DNA from: Bin5 sp965207495
GTDB lineage: Bacteria > Chloroflexota > Anaerolineae > Caldilineales > Caldilineaceae
Assembly (NCBI GenBank): GCA_965207495.1
Contig: OZ242287.1
Span: forward strand, 1,984,001-2,048,000
Direction of reading: 5' to 3'
Length of the DNA: 64,000 nt
Shown here: piece by piece, positions 44,314 through 53,591 of the stretch
Layout: every line of letters starts with the position of its first letter
How positions within the stretch are numbered: the stretch's first letter is position 1
Notes under the pieces: generated by a model
What the model was told of the DNA's origin: nothing
What the model saw: the letters and a program-made list of their open reading frames with translations, nothing else
Databases searched by the model: none
Made by a program: the position numbers and the translations under genes

Positions 44314-45441
44314 ATGATGGCTGAAAAGGCAGCGACCTGGACCGATACGCAAACCGTCGATTTGGATGGCTTCCGCGTCACCCTCTCCGAACCCCTGCTC
44401 GTAGGCCGACGCCGGGGCTACTTCTGGTTTCCCAACCTCTGGACAATGCCCAACGGCGACCTCCTCTCTACGATATCGCCCGTGCCGGACATCCACTTCT
44501 CCGGCATCTCCTACTTGGTTTTGTGGTCCCGCGACGGGGGCCTGACCTGGAGCGAGCCGTTTGTATCCTGCGACGGGGGACAGACGCTTCTCCACCTGCA
44601 CTCCGGCGACAGCATCCTGCTGCCTTATTGTCTTCGTCCCCGCCCGCAAGGGATCGGCGCCCCCCATAACCTCTTGCCCGCCGGCGAACGCGTTTTCGAC
44701 TACGTGCCCACCGGCGTTGTGATCACAGGCATGCCCGCTCCAGTCCCCCTGATCGTGGCTGGGTTGGATGTCACGACCTTTTCGTTCAACGGCCAGACCC
44801 TGTGGCTGGAGGACGGTACCTACCTGGCGACGGCGTACGGGAGCTTTGAAGGGGAAGAGCGCGACTCGATCGTGGCCGTCGAATCGACAGATGGCGCAAA
44901 CTGGGCGGTCCGCTCCGTCGTCGCCGACGCCGCCTGCCCCGTCCCAGGAAATGGAGGACCCAGCGAGTCCGCAATCTGCCGCCTGCAGGACGGCCGCATC
45001 ATGTGCGTCTTCCGCGTCGAAAGCCGCCTGCCCTTCGGCCAGACCTTCAGCAGCGACGAGGGCCGAACCTGGACGCCCGCCGTCGCCATGCCCGGCGTCT
45101 TCTCCGTGCAGCCCAGCCTCGCCGTGATGGCCGACGGCGCAATCGCGCTTTCAGGGGGCCGTCCTGGCCTATACCTCTGGCTCAACGCCGACGGCAGTGG
45201 CCAGGACTGGCAGCAGATCGATATCCTCGCCCACCACAACAGCTGTCACCCCAACGAGCAGATCGTCTACTCCGAAGATCTCTCCCGCCAGCAGACCACA
45301 TCCTACACAGAGGTGGTAGCGGTCGACGAGAACAATTTGCTCTATATGTACGACCGCGCCCCCAACGGCTGGCGCCGCATCCCCGAAGACATGGACGATA
45401 CCAATAGCGTCTGGCTGGTCCGGGCGACAGTGGAACGGTAG
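44314..45441 (+). CDS. Sialidase-superfamily BNR-repeat protein (b)
   Basis: A 375-residue protein starting at the ATG pair 44314 after TAAGGAAAG. Asp-boxes are SRDGGLTWSEPF and SSDEGRTWTPAV, plus a partial one at STDGANWAVR. Other typical strands are CRLQDGRIMCVFRVESR and a late conserved HHNSCHPNEQIVYSEDL. No signal peptide is present. It is more divergent from the next two genes than they are from each other. Confidence 0.8.
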   Translation: MMAEKAATWTDTQTVDLDGFRVTLSEPLLVGRRRGYFWFPNLWTMPNGDLLSTISPVPDIHFSGISYLVLWSRDGGLTWSEPFVSCDGGQTLLHLHSGDSILLPYCLRPRPQGIGAPHNLLPAGERVFDYVPTGVVITGMPAPVPLIVAGLDVTTFSFNGQTLWLEDGTYLATAYGSFEGEERDSIVAVESTDGANWAVRSVVADAACPVPGNGGPSESAICRLQDGRIMCVFRVESRLPFGQTFSSDEGRTWTPAVAMPGVFSVQPSLAVMADGAIALSGGRPGLYLWLNADGSGQDWQQIDILAHHNSCHPNEQIVYSEDLSRQQTTSYTEVVAVDENNLLYMYDRAPNGWRRIPEDMDDTNSVWLVRATVER

Positions 45442-45509
45442 CCCGAGACGAGAATATCGGGCATCTCCCAACGCCGCCTGCAACCAGTCGAACCAAGGGA
45501 GTCATGTAA

Positions 45510-46679
45510 GTGACCAAGACTGCACCAGACCGAACTGTCGATATTCGTGCTCTTTCCAGCACGCGCGAAACCCTCGCCTATCAGGATGGCGGCCTCTTCC
45601 CCGTTATGGCTCTGGCACCCAACGGCGCCGCGGTTGCCGCGCTGCGGGGCGGCGCCGGCCATATCGGCCGCGAAGGGCGGATGGAGGTAGTGCGCTCACT
45701 CGACGGCGGCCAGACCTGGACGCCTCCAAACTTGATTGCCGATAGCGATGACGACGACCGCAACCCGGCCTTCGGCGTTTCCCCCCAAGGCACCCTTATC
45801 CTCCTCTACCACCGTCAACACAACTACGACGAAGACGGTAACTACCAGGGCGGCGTCCGCATCTCCGACCGCAAACCGGTTGCCCTCATGGCCACCCGCT
45901 CCTTCGACAACGGCCTTACCTGGGAGGATCCCTACCCTCTGTCGATAGACGCCCTGGCCACCGGCTCGGCCTACGGCAAAATCGTCACGCTCGGCGATGG
46001 TACGCTGCTGGCTCCCATCTACAACAGCCAGGCTTGGGCAGACGAGCAGAGCGACCAACGTTTCGACACCTCCTACCTCGTCCGTTCCCACGACGATGGC
46101 CGCTCATGGGGAGATGTCTCGCAGATCGCGCCCCACATGAACGAGACCGCCCTGATCGTCCTGCCTGAAGGCGATCTCCTCGCCGTGTTGCGCGACGACA
46201 CCGCCGGTGCCCTGCACAGCACCCGTTCCCAGGACGCTGGCCTCACCTGGTCCTCGACCACCCAGATCACACAACCCCGTCAGCATCCCGCCGACCTGGT
46301 ACACCTCTCCAATGGAGACATACTGCTCACCTACGGCAACCGCAACCCGCCCCACCGCATCGAAGGGCGCATCAGCCGCGACGGCGGACTCTCCTGGCTT
46401 GACTGTCTTCTCACATTCTCCTGTCATCTCTACGGCTACACCGTCGAAGAGTCCCGCCGCACAGATCTGGGCTATCCCTCCAGCGTCGTGCAAGCCGGTA
46501 GCCGCTCCGGCCAGGGCATCACGATGTATTATTACAACCCCTCGATGCGCCTCGCCGCTGATGCCCGCCAGCGTGCCCGCAATGCCCTTTACCAGCACCA
46601 GGACTACTGCGCCGTCGCCGTAACCTGGCAGGAAGACGAGTTGATCGCAGCGGTCGAAAGCGCGATCAGCGCACAATAG
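45510..46679 (+). CDS. Sialidase-superfamily BNR-repeat protein (c)
   Basis: A 389-residue protein from GTG 45510 (AAGGGA upstream). Five Asp-boxes are seen: SLDGGQTW, SFDNGLTW, SHDDGRSW, SQDAGLTW and SRDGGLSW. Also RIEGRISRDGG and LFPVMALAPNGAAVAALRGG at the start. It is very similar along its full length to the next gene, so the two arose by tandem duplication. No signal peptide. Confidence 0.85.
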   Translation: MTKTAPDRTVDIRALSSTRETLAYQDGGLFPVMALAPNGAAVAALRGGAGHIGREGRMEVVRSLDGGQTWTPPNLIADSDDDDRNPAFGVSPQGTLILLYHRQHNYDEDGNYQGGVRISDRKPVALMATRSFDNGLTWEDPYPLSIDALATGSAYGKIVTLGDGTLLAPIYNSQAWADEQSDQRFDTSYLVRSHDDGRSWGDVSQIAPHMNETALIVLPEGDLLAVLRDDTAGALHSTRSQDAGLTWSSTTQITQPRQHPADLVHLSNGDILLTYGNRNPPHRIEGRISRDGGLSWLDCLLTFSCHLYGYTVEESRRTDLGYPSSVVQAGSRSGQGITMYYYNPSMRLAADARQRARNALYQHQDYCAVAVTWQEDELIAAVESAISAQ

Positions 46680-46795
46680 CCCAGCGCCATCTGCCTATCG
46701 CTCCTGACAGTCAACTGTGGAACTGCAGAGAACTGCGCAGATTCCGAACTTCCCCGCAGACTTTTGCCGCAACTCGGACCAAAGGAGACACCGCA

Positions 46796-47956
46796 GTGAC
46801 CACCTTGGCCCCCGACCGCATCGTCGACGTCCGTACCCTCCCCGGCACACGTGAGACCACCGCCTATCATGGCGGCGGGCTATTCCCCATTCTGGCCCTG
46901 GCCCCCAACGGCGACGTCGTCGCCGCGCTGCGCGGCGGCGCCGGCCATCTCGGCCGCGCGGCGCGCATGGAGGTTATGCGCTCTCCCGATGCCGGCCTCA
47001 CCTGGTCGCCGCCGAATCCAGTCGCCGACAGCGACGACGACGACCGTGATGCCGCCTTCGGAATTTCATCCCAGGGAACGTTCGTCCTCCTCTACCAGCG
47101 CGAACACAGATACGACGCTGAAGGCAACTACCAGGCCGGCCTCCCCATCCCCAACCCCAAGCCAATTGCGCTGATGGCTACCCGCTCCCTCGATAACGGC
47201 CTCACCTGGGAAGAACCAAATCCTCTGTCATTTGATCCGCTGGCGAGGGTGTCGTTCTTCGGCAAAGTCGTCTCGCTCAACGATGGCACACTGCTCGCAC
47301 CCCTCTACAACAGTAGGTCCTCCGCAGACGAGCAAAGCGAGCAGATGGTTGACACCGCCTACCTCGTACGTTCCCAGGATGATGGCCGCACATGGGGAGA
47401 TTTCTCGCAGATCGCACCGCATAGGAACGAGACCGCGCTCATCGCCCTATCTGAAGGCGATCTCCTCGCTGTGCAGCGCGACGACACCGCCCAGGCTCTG
47501 CACAGCACCCGCTCACACGACAGTGGCCGGACCTGGTCCCCGCCCACCCAGATCACCCAGGCCCGTCAGCACCCCGCCGATATAGTGCGTCTCTCCAATG
47601 GCGACATCCTGCTCACATACGGCAACCGCAACCCACCCCACCGCATCGAAGGGCGCATCAGCCGCGACCACGGGCGCTCCTGGCTCGACTGTCTTCTCAC
47701 ATTCTCCGGTCACCTCTACGGCTACACCGTCGAAGAGTCCCGCCGCACCGACCTTGGCTACCCCTCTAGCGTCCTCTGCCCTGGCAGTCAGGGCGTCACC
47801 ATGTACTACTACAATCCCTCTAAGCGCCTCGCCGCTGATGCCCGCCAGCGCGCCCACAATGCCCTTTATCAACACGAGGACTACTGCGCCGTCGCCGTAA
47901 CATGGCAGGAGGACGAGTTGATCGCAGCGGTCGAAAACGCGATCAACGGGCAGTAG
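46796..47956 (+). CDS. Sialidase-superfamily BNR-repeat protein (d), tandem duplicate of (c)
   Basis: A 386-residue protein from GTG 46796 with AAAGGAG upstream. The same five Asp-boxes occur in the same places (SPDAGLTW, SLDNGLTW, SQDDGRTW, SHDSGRTW, SRDHGRSW), and the ending matches copy (c) almost residue for residue (AVAVTWQEDELIAAVE). Differences cluster in the loop after the second blade (NYQAGLPIPNPKP versus NYQGGVRISDRKP) and in a deletion near VLCPGSQG. It is the last gene of operon A; the next gene is convergent. Confidence 0.85.
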   Translation: MTTLAPDRIVDVRTLPGTRETTAYHGGGLFPILALAPNGDVVAALRGGAGHLGRAARMEVMRSPDAGLTWSPPNPVADSDDDDRDAAFGISSQGTFVLLYQREHRYDAEGNYQAGLPIPNPKPIALMATRSLDNGLTWEEPNPLSFDPLARVSFFGKVVSLNDGTLLAPLYNSRSSADEQSEQMVDTAYLVRSQDDGRTWGDFSQIAPHRNETALIALSEGDLLAVQRDDTAQALHSTRSHDSGRTWSPPTQITQARQHPADIVRLSNGDILLTYGNRNPPHRIEGRISRDHGRSWLDCLLTFSGHLYGYTVEESRRTDLGYPSSVLCPGSQGVTMYYYNPSKRLAADARQRAHNALYQHEDYCAVAVTWQEDELIAAVENAINGQ

Positions 47957-48250
47957 GCCAGTGGCCTCCGCCTTTCGTCCGCCAAAGGCAAAAGAAAGCG
48001 GCCGTCCGGACCCGCCGGCGCGCCTCCCCGGATCGCCCCGCTACGGGATTCGCCGCTACCTTTTCACTCTATTGAATTAGGATGAATTAAGTGGGAAATG
48101 TGAAGGGTATAGCTTCTGCAGATTGGCGACTCATAAATCTTTGCTACTGTCTCTCTCGCCTGCGCCAAGTGAAATAGGAATTCGCCTGCGCCACTGTCTC
48201 GAACTATTCAATCGCTAGACCAGCGAGCATGCAGGTAGGCGTCCTCGACG
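47957..48250. other. Convergent gap between operons A and B
   Basis: About 290 bases between the ends of the two operons. No gene, repeat family or clear bidirectional terminator was recognised. A more AT-rich part lies at 48065-48140. Confidence 0.5.
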
Positions 48251-49255
48251 TTAAGGCCCATATTCCTCTTCCCCCCGCAACATAGCCTTTATCCAGCCAA
48301 TAGTGTATGCCACGCCGATGCGCGCATCATCTCCCATCATCGGGACATGGTCGGGAATGAGGACGCCGTCGAAATCTATCTCCTTCAACGTCTCGATAGC
48401 CTTCCGCATATCGTAATATCCATCGTCGACGAAGGTCTCCACAAAACTCGGCAGAGGCTTGTCAACGTTGCGGAAATGGACCTTAAAGACCTTTTCCTGG
48501 CGGCCGAATTCGCGCAACGCCTCGCCTGTGTCTTTGCCCATCAGCGCGCCGCCTTCCAGCCAGCAGCCGACGCAGAAACAAATGCCAATATTGGGGCTGT
48601 CAGCAATATCCATCGCCTGCCGGTAGCCGTCAAAGCTGCTGAAAATGCACCTGGGCACGCCACCTAGATTGAGTTGGGGCGGATCGTCCGGATATATGCC
48701 AATCCGCACACCCTCTTCCTCAGCCACAGGCGCAATCTCCGTGATAAAGTGACGGAAATTGTCCCAGATTTCCACCTCGCTGTAGACCCGACCATGCGAG
48801 AGCGGCGCATAAAAGCGGTTGGCGCTTCTATAGCCAGTGTGTTCACCTTCGGCATCAAAGCTGCGTGCGCTGGCCCCGCCTCGCGTACTCTTCGGCTCCG
48901 AACTCCAGACCCCATTGGCCATATGTGCATAGGTAGTATAGGGAATGTCTGCCTCGCCCAATGCGCGCAGATGGAGCTTGTACTCCTCAATTTTGGCGTC
49001 CCGGTTCTCTAATCCCAATACAATGGCATCCTGGTTGTGCAGGTTGCCATTCCCAAAACCGTAGACCTGCAGTCCGGCCTCTGCGAAACGCCTTTTCACC
49101 TCAAGGTAGTACGCCGCCCCGGCCCGTGGCACCGTTGTCCACAACGTAACCCAGTCGAGTCCCATCTGTTTCAGAAAGGCCAGATAGTCGTCCCCTGCCT
49201 CAGCTGAGATCGAGACGGCCAGCTTCATTCCCGGTTCAATCGACCTGAGCGACAT
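48251..49255 (-). CDS. Mannonate dehydratase-like TIM-barrel protein
   Basis: A 334-residue xylose-isomerase-like barrel that resembles UxuA: DWVTLWTTVPRAGAAYY, GIYPDDPPQLNLGGVPR, GICFCVGCWLEGG, FKVHFRNVDKPLPSFVETFVDDG (split here as KVHFRNVD and FVETFVDDG), and GVLIPDHVPMMGDD. UxuA converts D-mannonate to 2-keto-3-deoxygluconate, a step in hexuronate use; members outside hexuronate clusters can act on other sugar acids. The gene is last in operon B. ATG 49255 has AAAGGGG upstream. Confidence 0.85.
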   Translation of the reverse strand: MSLRSIEPGMKLAVSISAEAGDDYLAFLKQMGLDWVTLWTTVPRAGAAYYLEVKRRFAEAGLQVYGFGNGNLHNQDAIVLGLENRDAKIEEYKLHLRALGEADIPYTTYAHMANGVWSSEPKSTRGGASARSFDAEGEHTGYRSANRFYAPLSHGRVYSEVEIWDNFRHFITEIAPVAEEEGVRIGIYPDDPPQLNLGGVPRCIFSSFDGYRQAMDIADSPNIGICFCVGCWLEGGALMGKDTGEALREFGRQEKVFKVHFRNVDKPLPSFVETFVDDGYYDMRKAIETLKEIDFDGVLIPDHVPMMGDDARIGVAYTIGWIKAMLRGEEEYGP

Positions 49256-49288
49256 GCCAACCCCTTTTGCGATGCCGAACCCACCTGC

Positions 49289-50770
49289 CTAAGCAAGTTC
49301 TCCCCGATCAGTACGCGGCGCCCTGTACGCCACCGCGATCAAGTGACGCTGAAACCGTTCAAAGTCGGCCCGCGGCGGGATATTGAACTGGACCATAGTG
49401 AAACCATTGCGCGTATGCCAACTCTCATAGCCGTCGACAGTAGACGGGCCGACCGGCCGGCCGTCGAGCCAGACGCGCTGCGGCGCCGCCATTCGCGGCA
49501 GCCTCATCCGCAACGCAAGGCCCTGGCTGGCTACTCGCAGCAGCGGCTTGGCCTGCGCGTTCGCAACCGGCTTTATCTGATCGCAGCGCAGGCTCTGCAA
49601 ACGCGGAAACCGCCCGCAAGCCGCCCGCACCTCACTCACATCAACCCCCTGTTCCTGCCCATACTGCTGCAAAAAGGGATCGATCTCCTCCGCTCGCCAG
49701 CGGTCGTAATCTTCCGGGTCCAGCGAAAAGGCTGTCACAGCCATGCCCACCGGCTCGTTGACACCCCGAGCAACCAGAAACTGGTTCGTATGCGCCCACA
49801 GTTCCACCCGGCTGGCCCGGCGCTCAGCTGCCGTCTGCCCGTACGCCGCCACAAAAGTTTCATCCTGTTGAAACATCGTCCGCACAGGGTAGCCCGCAAC
49901 CGCTTCCGTCCGCCACGGTTGATTGCCAAGTTCAAGCATCGTTACACAGCGAATCAGCCCGCTGCGCGGATGGTGTACCTCCATCGTATTGGCCAGCGTA
50001 TGATAGCGGTGATAAGCGTGCACGCAGGACGTAATGCGCTGGCCTGAATAGTAAGAATGATGAATATTGCCCGGCAACCAGGGCAGAATACGTTCGGCCT
50101 CTTCCTCGCCCCGGTCCTGCGGATATCCCGCTGACTCCGCCGCCCGGTTTATCTTCTCAATGAAGAGACGAGAGTGGGCGCGGTCGAACTGGCTGGTCGT
50201 CCACGAAAATCCGTTGCTCTCGCCCATGCGGTACTTCCAGCCAAACTCGGTCCCGTGAAGTGAACAGAACAGTTCCGGCTGCATGCGCTCGAGAATCTCT
50301 GCCACCGCCTGAGACTCCGGCTGCGTAGGCCCATCTTCAAGAGAGAAATCTGCATACAGGTTCACATCATTCACATTGTTGAACCGCAGATCCTCCCACG
50401 AATCCGGGTTGACCACAGGCATCAGACCAATGCACTGCCTGCGGCGAATCTCGGCCCCCGCAGGCGTAACGAGCCAGCGCGCCAGTTCCAGCAGAGCCAG
50501 GCTGGCACTGCGCTCCTGCCCATGCTCCTGTCCAACCATCAGGACCCGCTGTTTGTCTACGTCGCTGACTTCACGGTCCGTTATGGTCAACAGCCAGATC
50601 GGCTGTCCCCGCACGGAGCTTCCGGCTCTTTCCAGGGCGACGGATCCCGGAAAACTGTTCTGCAACTCTCTGTAAAACGAGTCCAGCTCCGGCAGCGACG
50701 GGTACGAGAGCAGGTCACCACTATCGGCCGATCCTTGCGACCAAACGCGAGGGGTCCAGTTGAGATTCAC
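49289..50770 (-). CDS. M14-family zinc carboxypeptidase-like protein (a)
   Basis: A 493-residue protein from GTG 50770 with GAGGA upstream, 12 bases after the permease stop. The M14 fold is seen: QPIWLLTITDREVSD, VGQEHGQERSASLALLEL with zinc ligands His83 and Glu86 (HxxE), NPDSWEDLR, and FCSLHGTEF with the third ligand His172. The C-terminal part is an added beta-rich domain (WLDGRPVGPSTVDGYESW). There is no signal peptide, so it would act on an imported or cytoplasmic peptide or amide conjugate. A paralogue is at 55450. Confidence 0.85.
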   Translation of the reverse strand: MNLNWTPRVWSQGSADSGDLLSYPSLPELDSFYRELQNSFPGSVALERAGSSVRGQPIWLLTITDREVSDVDKQRVLMVGQEHGQERSASLALLELARWLVTPAGAEIRRRQCIGLMPVVNPDSWEDLRFNNVNDVNLYADFSLEDGPTQPESQAVAEILERMQPELFCSLHGTEFGWKYRMGESNGFSWTTSQFDRAHSRLFIEKINRAAESAGYPQDRGEEEAERILPWLPGNIHHSYYSGQRITSCVHAYHRYHTLANTMEVHHPRSGLIRCVTMLELGNQPWRTEAVAGYPVRTMFQQDETFVAAYGQTAAERRASRVELWAHTNQFLVARGVNEPVGMAVTAFSLDPEDYDRWRAEEIDPFLQQYGQEQGVDVSEVRAACGRFPRLQSLRCDQIKPVANAQAKPLLRVASQGLALRMRLPRMAAPQRVWLDGRPVGPSTVDGYESWHTRNGFTMVQFNIPPRADFERFQRHLIAVAYRAPRTDRGELA

Positions 50771-50782
50771 AAAGCGTCCTCG

Positions 50783-51796
50783 TTACTTGCCTGACTGCCG
50801 CGGATTCAGTGCGTCGTTGAGGCCGTCTCCCAGGAAATTGATGGCCAGCGTTACGATGCCCAGCACAATGGCCGGGATGGCGATCAGATGCGGCCAGGTT
50901 CGCCACGATGGCATCGACCTGTTGATCATCGAACCCAAACTGGCGCCAGGAGGCTGTATACCAATACCCAGATAACTGAGCGAGGCCTCGAGAATCATGG
51001 CGCTCGACATGCTGAATGTGAAACTTACAATGACAGGGCCCAGGGAATTGGGAACCAGGTGCCTCAGCATGATCTGCCTGTTGGTAGCCCCAACTGAGCG
51101 GGCCGCAAGCACGTAGTCCTGCTCCCGCAGCGAAAGAATCTGCCCTCGAATCAGCCGCGCCTCGCCGGGCCACGAAATAAGCGAAAGAGCGCTGAAGACG
51201 ATCAGATAATCCACATAGACGGTATTGGTCAGGAACCTCCACCCCGTCTGGTCCTGCAACGCCGCCATGACAGCTTCCAAAGGTTCGGCAATCGAAGCAT
51301 TGATCAGTGCAGCAAAAAGAATCGTAGGGATCGTCATCACCACATCGGCCAAACGCATTATCGTGTTGTCTACCGCCCTTCCCGAATAGGCGCTGACAGT
51401 GCCTAACGTCACACCTATGACAAGAGTCAGAAGGGGCACCAGAATCGATATCAATACCGCCGTCCGCATGGCGTGCAGCAGGCGGCTGAAATAGTCGCGG
51501 CCAACGTCATCGGTACCCAACCAGTGTTCTGCATTGGGTGGCATGCCTATCTGGTCCAGATTCTGGTCCAGGTGGTCGTAGGGCGCCAGGTACGGCCCGG
51601 CAAGAGCCGTGGCATAGGTGATTAGGACGACAATCAGGCCGATCAGGGACAAACGGTTACGCAGCAATCGCCTGAATGCGTCGCTCCACAGTCCTCTCTG
51701 GCCGGATACCGGCGCCTCGAGCTCCTCAGCGAGGATTCTTTGTCTGATTTCTGACGAAGATTGCTCGACCTCTCGCCTCGAGGTTTGGTCCGTCAC
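50783..51796 (-). CDS. ABC transporter permease, DppC/OppC type (operon B)
   Basis: A 337-residue membrane protein from GTG 51796, whose start overlaps the previous stop as GTGA. Marks are HWLGTDDVGRDYFSRLLHAM, the EAA loop (QDYVLAARSVGATNRQIML) and FLGDGLNDALNPRQSG at the end. A soluble stretch before the first helix is longer than in operon A's copy. It forms the importer channel with the gene at 51793. Confidence 0.94.
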   Translation of the reverse strand: MTDQTSRREVEQSSSEIRQRILAEELEAPVSGQRGLWSDAFRRLLRNRLSLIGLIVVLITYATALAGPYLAPYDHLDQNLDQIGMPPNAEHWLGTDDVGRDYFSRLLHAMRTAVLISILVPLLTLVIGVTLGTVSAYSGRAVDNTIMRLADVVMTIPTILFAALINASIAEPLEAVMAALQDQTGWRFLTNTVYVDYLIVFSALSLISWPGEARLIRGQILSLREQDYVLAARSVGATNRQIMLRHLVPNSLGPVIVSFTFSMSSAMILEASLSYLGIGIQPPGASLGSMINRSMPSWRTWPHLIAIPAIVLGIVTLAINFLGDGLNDALNPRQSGK

Positions 51797-52731
51797 AGCG
51801 TCACCCTCGGATCCAGGAACGGATATACAAAGTCCACGATGAGGTTGCTCATCATGATAAGAAATGCCCCAAAGAGCGTACAGCCCATCATCAGCGGATA
51901 ATCACGCTGAATTAGCGAGGTTACGAACAGATTTCCATAACCAGGTATGCCGAAAATCTGCTCAACAAAGACTGAACCCGTGATAAGGCCCGTGACGATC
52001 AACCCCAAAGATGTCACCACCGGCGTGATGGCGTTACGCATAACATGCCCCAGAATGACCTGGCGTTCGTGTAGCCCCTTTGCCCGCGCGGTGCGAACGT
52101 AGTCGTTCTCAGCGACTTCAAGGATGCCAACTCTCATCTGCCGAATCACCACGGCAAGCGGAAACAGGATCAGCATCAGAGTTGGCATAATGACATTCGG
52201 GTGCGTAATACCTTTCCAACCGTAGGGAACATTCATAATGTCCAGCCTGAGCACCAGAATGATGAACAGCAGTGGGGCGAGAACATACACAGGAACCGTG
52301 CGCAGAAAAAGACTTCCCCCGACAATGAAGTAGTCCACCGCAGTGTTCTGTTTGACCGCCGCCAACACGCCCAACGGTACCCCAGTAACAACCAGAACGA
52401 TGAACGCCAGTAGCCCCACCTGCGCGGAAATGGGGAAAACTTTCAAGATCATCCCCAACACCGGTCGACTGCGAACAATTGAATCGCCCAGGTCACCTCG
52501 AAAAACGTTGCTCACATAGCGGATGAACTGCACGTGAAGCGGCTGATCAAGACCAAGCCGCGCCCGCGCCCGGTCTACCATCTCTTCCGTCGCGACAACC
52601 GTCTCCATGCTCTCATACATCATCTCGATGGGGTCGCCAGGAGCCAGGTGGCCCAAAGTGAAAATGATCACAAGAACCACCAGCAGCAAGGGTATGATGC
52701 CGAGCACTCGCATAATCAAATACTTGAGCAA
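51793..52731 (-). CDS. ABC transporter permease, DppB/OppB type (operon B)
   Basis: A 312-residue membrane protein from TTG 52731 with GAGGAGA upstream. It opens LKYLIMRVLGIIPLLLVVLV and FTLGHLAPGDPIEMMYES, and has the EAA loop ENDYVRTARAKGLHERQVI and ending VYPFLDPRVTL. The gap to the binding-protein gene at 53592 is unusually long (860 bases) because repeats have been inserted there. No ATPase gene is nearby. Confidence 0.94.
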   Translation of the reverse strand: MLKYLIMRVLGIIPLLLVVLVIIFTLGHLAPGDPIEMMYESMETVVATEEMVDRARARLGLDQPLHVQFIRYVSNVFRGDLGDSIVRSRPVLGMILKVFPISAQVGLLAFIVLVVTGVPLGVLAAVKQNTAVDYFIVGGSLFLRTVPVYVLAPLLFIILVLRLDIMNVPYGWKGITHPNVIMPTLMLILFPLAVVIRQMRVGILEVAENDYVRTARAKGLHERQVILGHVMRNAITPVVTSLGLIVTGLITGSVFVEQIFGIPGYGNLFVTSLIQRDYPLMMGCTLFGAFLIMMSNLIVDFVYPFLDPRVTL

Positions 52732-52784
52732 ACTGTGTTCTCCTCTTCTCTCTTCACACCAATCCTCAATCTATCGCCGCAGTC

Positions 52785-52875
52785 TCTGACCACTGACCAC
52801 TGACCACTGATCACTGACCACTGATCACTGACCACTGACCACTGACCACTGACCACTGACCACTGACCACTGCAG
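52785..52875 (+). repeat. CACTGAC heptamer array
   Basis: About a dozen heptamers, several with CACTGAT variants at the start, between the DppB-type permease and the REP-like element of operon B. Confidence 0.93.
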
Positions 52876-53240
52876 TTGTGCGTTCGGGCCTTCGGCCCTC
52901 CCTTGTGCAGGGGCTGCGCCCCCGCAACGCCCCGCCCTTGCTAGCCACTGTACTGGTTCTTCCCCAGCAATGCGTCTAGTCGACAGTGTCTCCACACCCC
53001 GCTCCAGACTCAGCCCCCTGATCCCTGACCACTGATCCCTGATCCCTGCAGTTCGCTGCGCCCCGCCCTTACTAGACCACTGAGCGCATTCTTCCCCAGC
53101 ATTGCGTCTAGTCGACAGTGTCTCCACACCCCGCTCCAGACTCAGCCCCCTGATCCCTGACCACTGATCCCTGATCCCTGCCGTTCGCTGCGCCCCGCCC
53201 TTGCTAGCCACCGTACTGGTTCTTCCCCACCATCGTGGCA
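52876..53240 (+). repeat. Hairpin-rich REP-like element, one full and two partial copies
   Basis: The full copy (from 52876) matches the element at 27547, including GGGCC-TTC-GGCCC and GGGGC-TGC-GCCCC. Two further partial copies begin near 53052 and 53182 (GTTCGCTGCGCCCCGCCCTT), separated by CTGATCCCTGACCACTGATC stretches related to the heptamer. The block lies inside operon B. Confidence 0.85.
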
Positions 53241-53426
53241 TGCCGACAGTGTGCCCCAACTAACCTGGCGGCTTCCTACCGAATGGGCCAACAGAAAGCT
53301 TGAACGGCAGCGAAGATAAAGAGTTGGTCAAGACAGACATTGTATGCCGCTTAGAAGTTACCGATCATGCTATACCACTGCTGAGGCTTCACTTCGACTG
53401 GTCTTGCCAAGTGCGATATCTGAAGC

Positions 53427-53460
53427 AAAAAAGAATCTCGCGCCGGCTGCCGCGAGATTC
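53427..53460 (-). terminator. Rho-independent terminator after the operon B binding-protein gene
   Basis: On the minus strand, a perfect 10-bp stem (GAATCTCGCG / CGCGAGATTC, 8-base loop) is followed at once by six T. It lies about 130 bases after the stop of the binding-protein gene at 53592 and before the permease genes of the same direction. Confidence 0.85.
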
Positions 53461-53591
53461 CTGGACGAACTCTGAGACTCAGTTCATTGTAGGCCTCTGG
53501 CGGGAACCAGAACTTGCCGGACAAGAATGTCGGGCGACCGGCTCCTGAATGAAGCCAGCCTCCCTGATCGTCTAACCGGTCAGACCAAATG

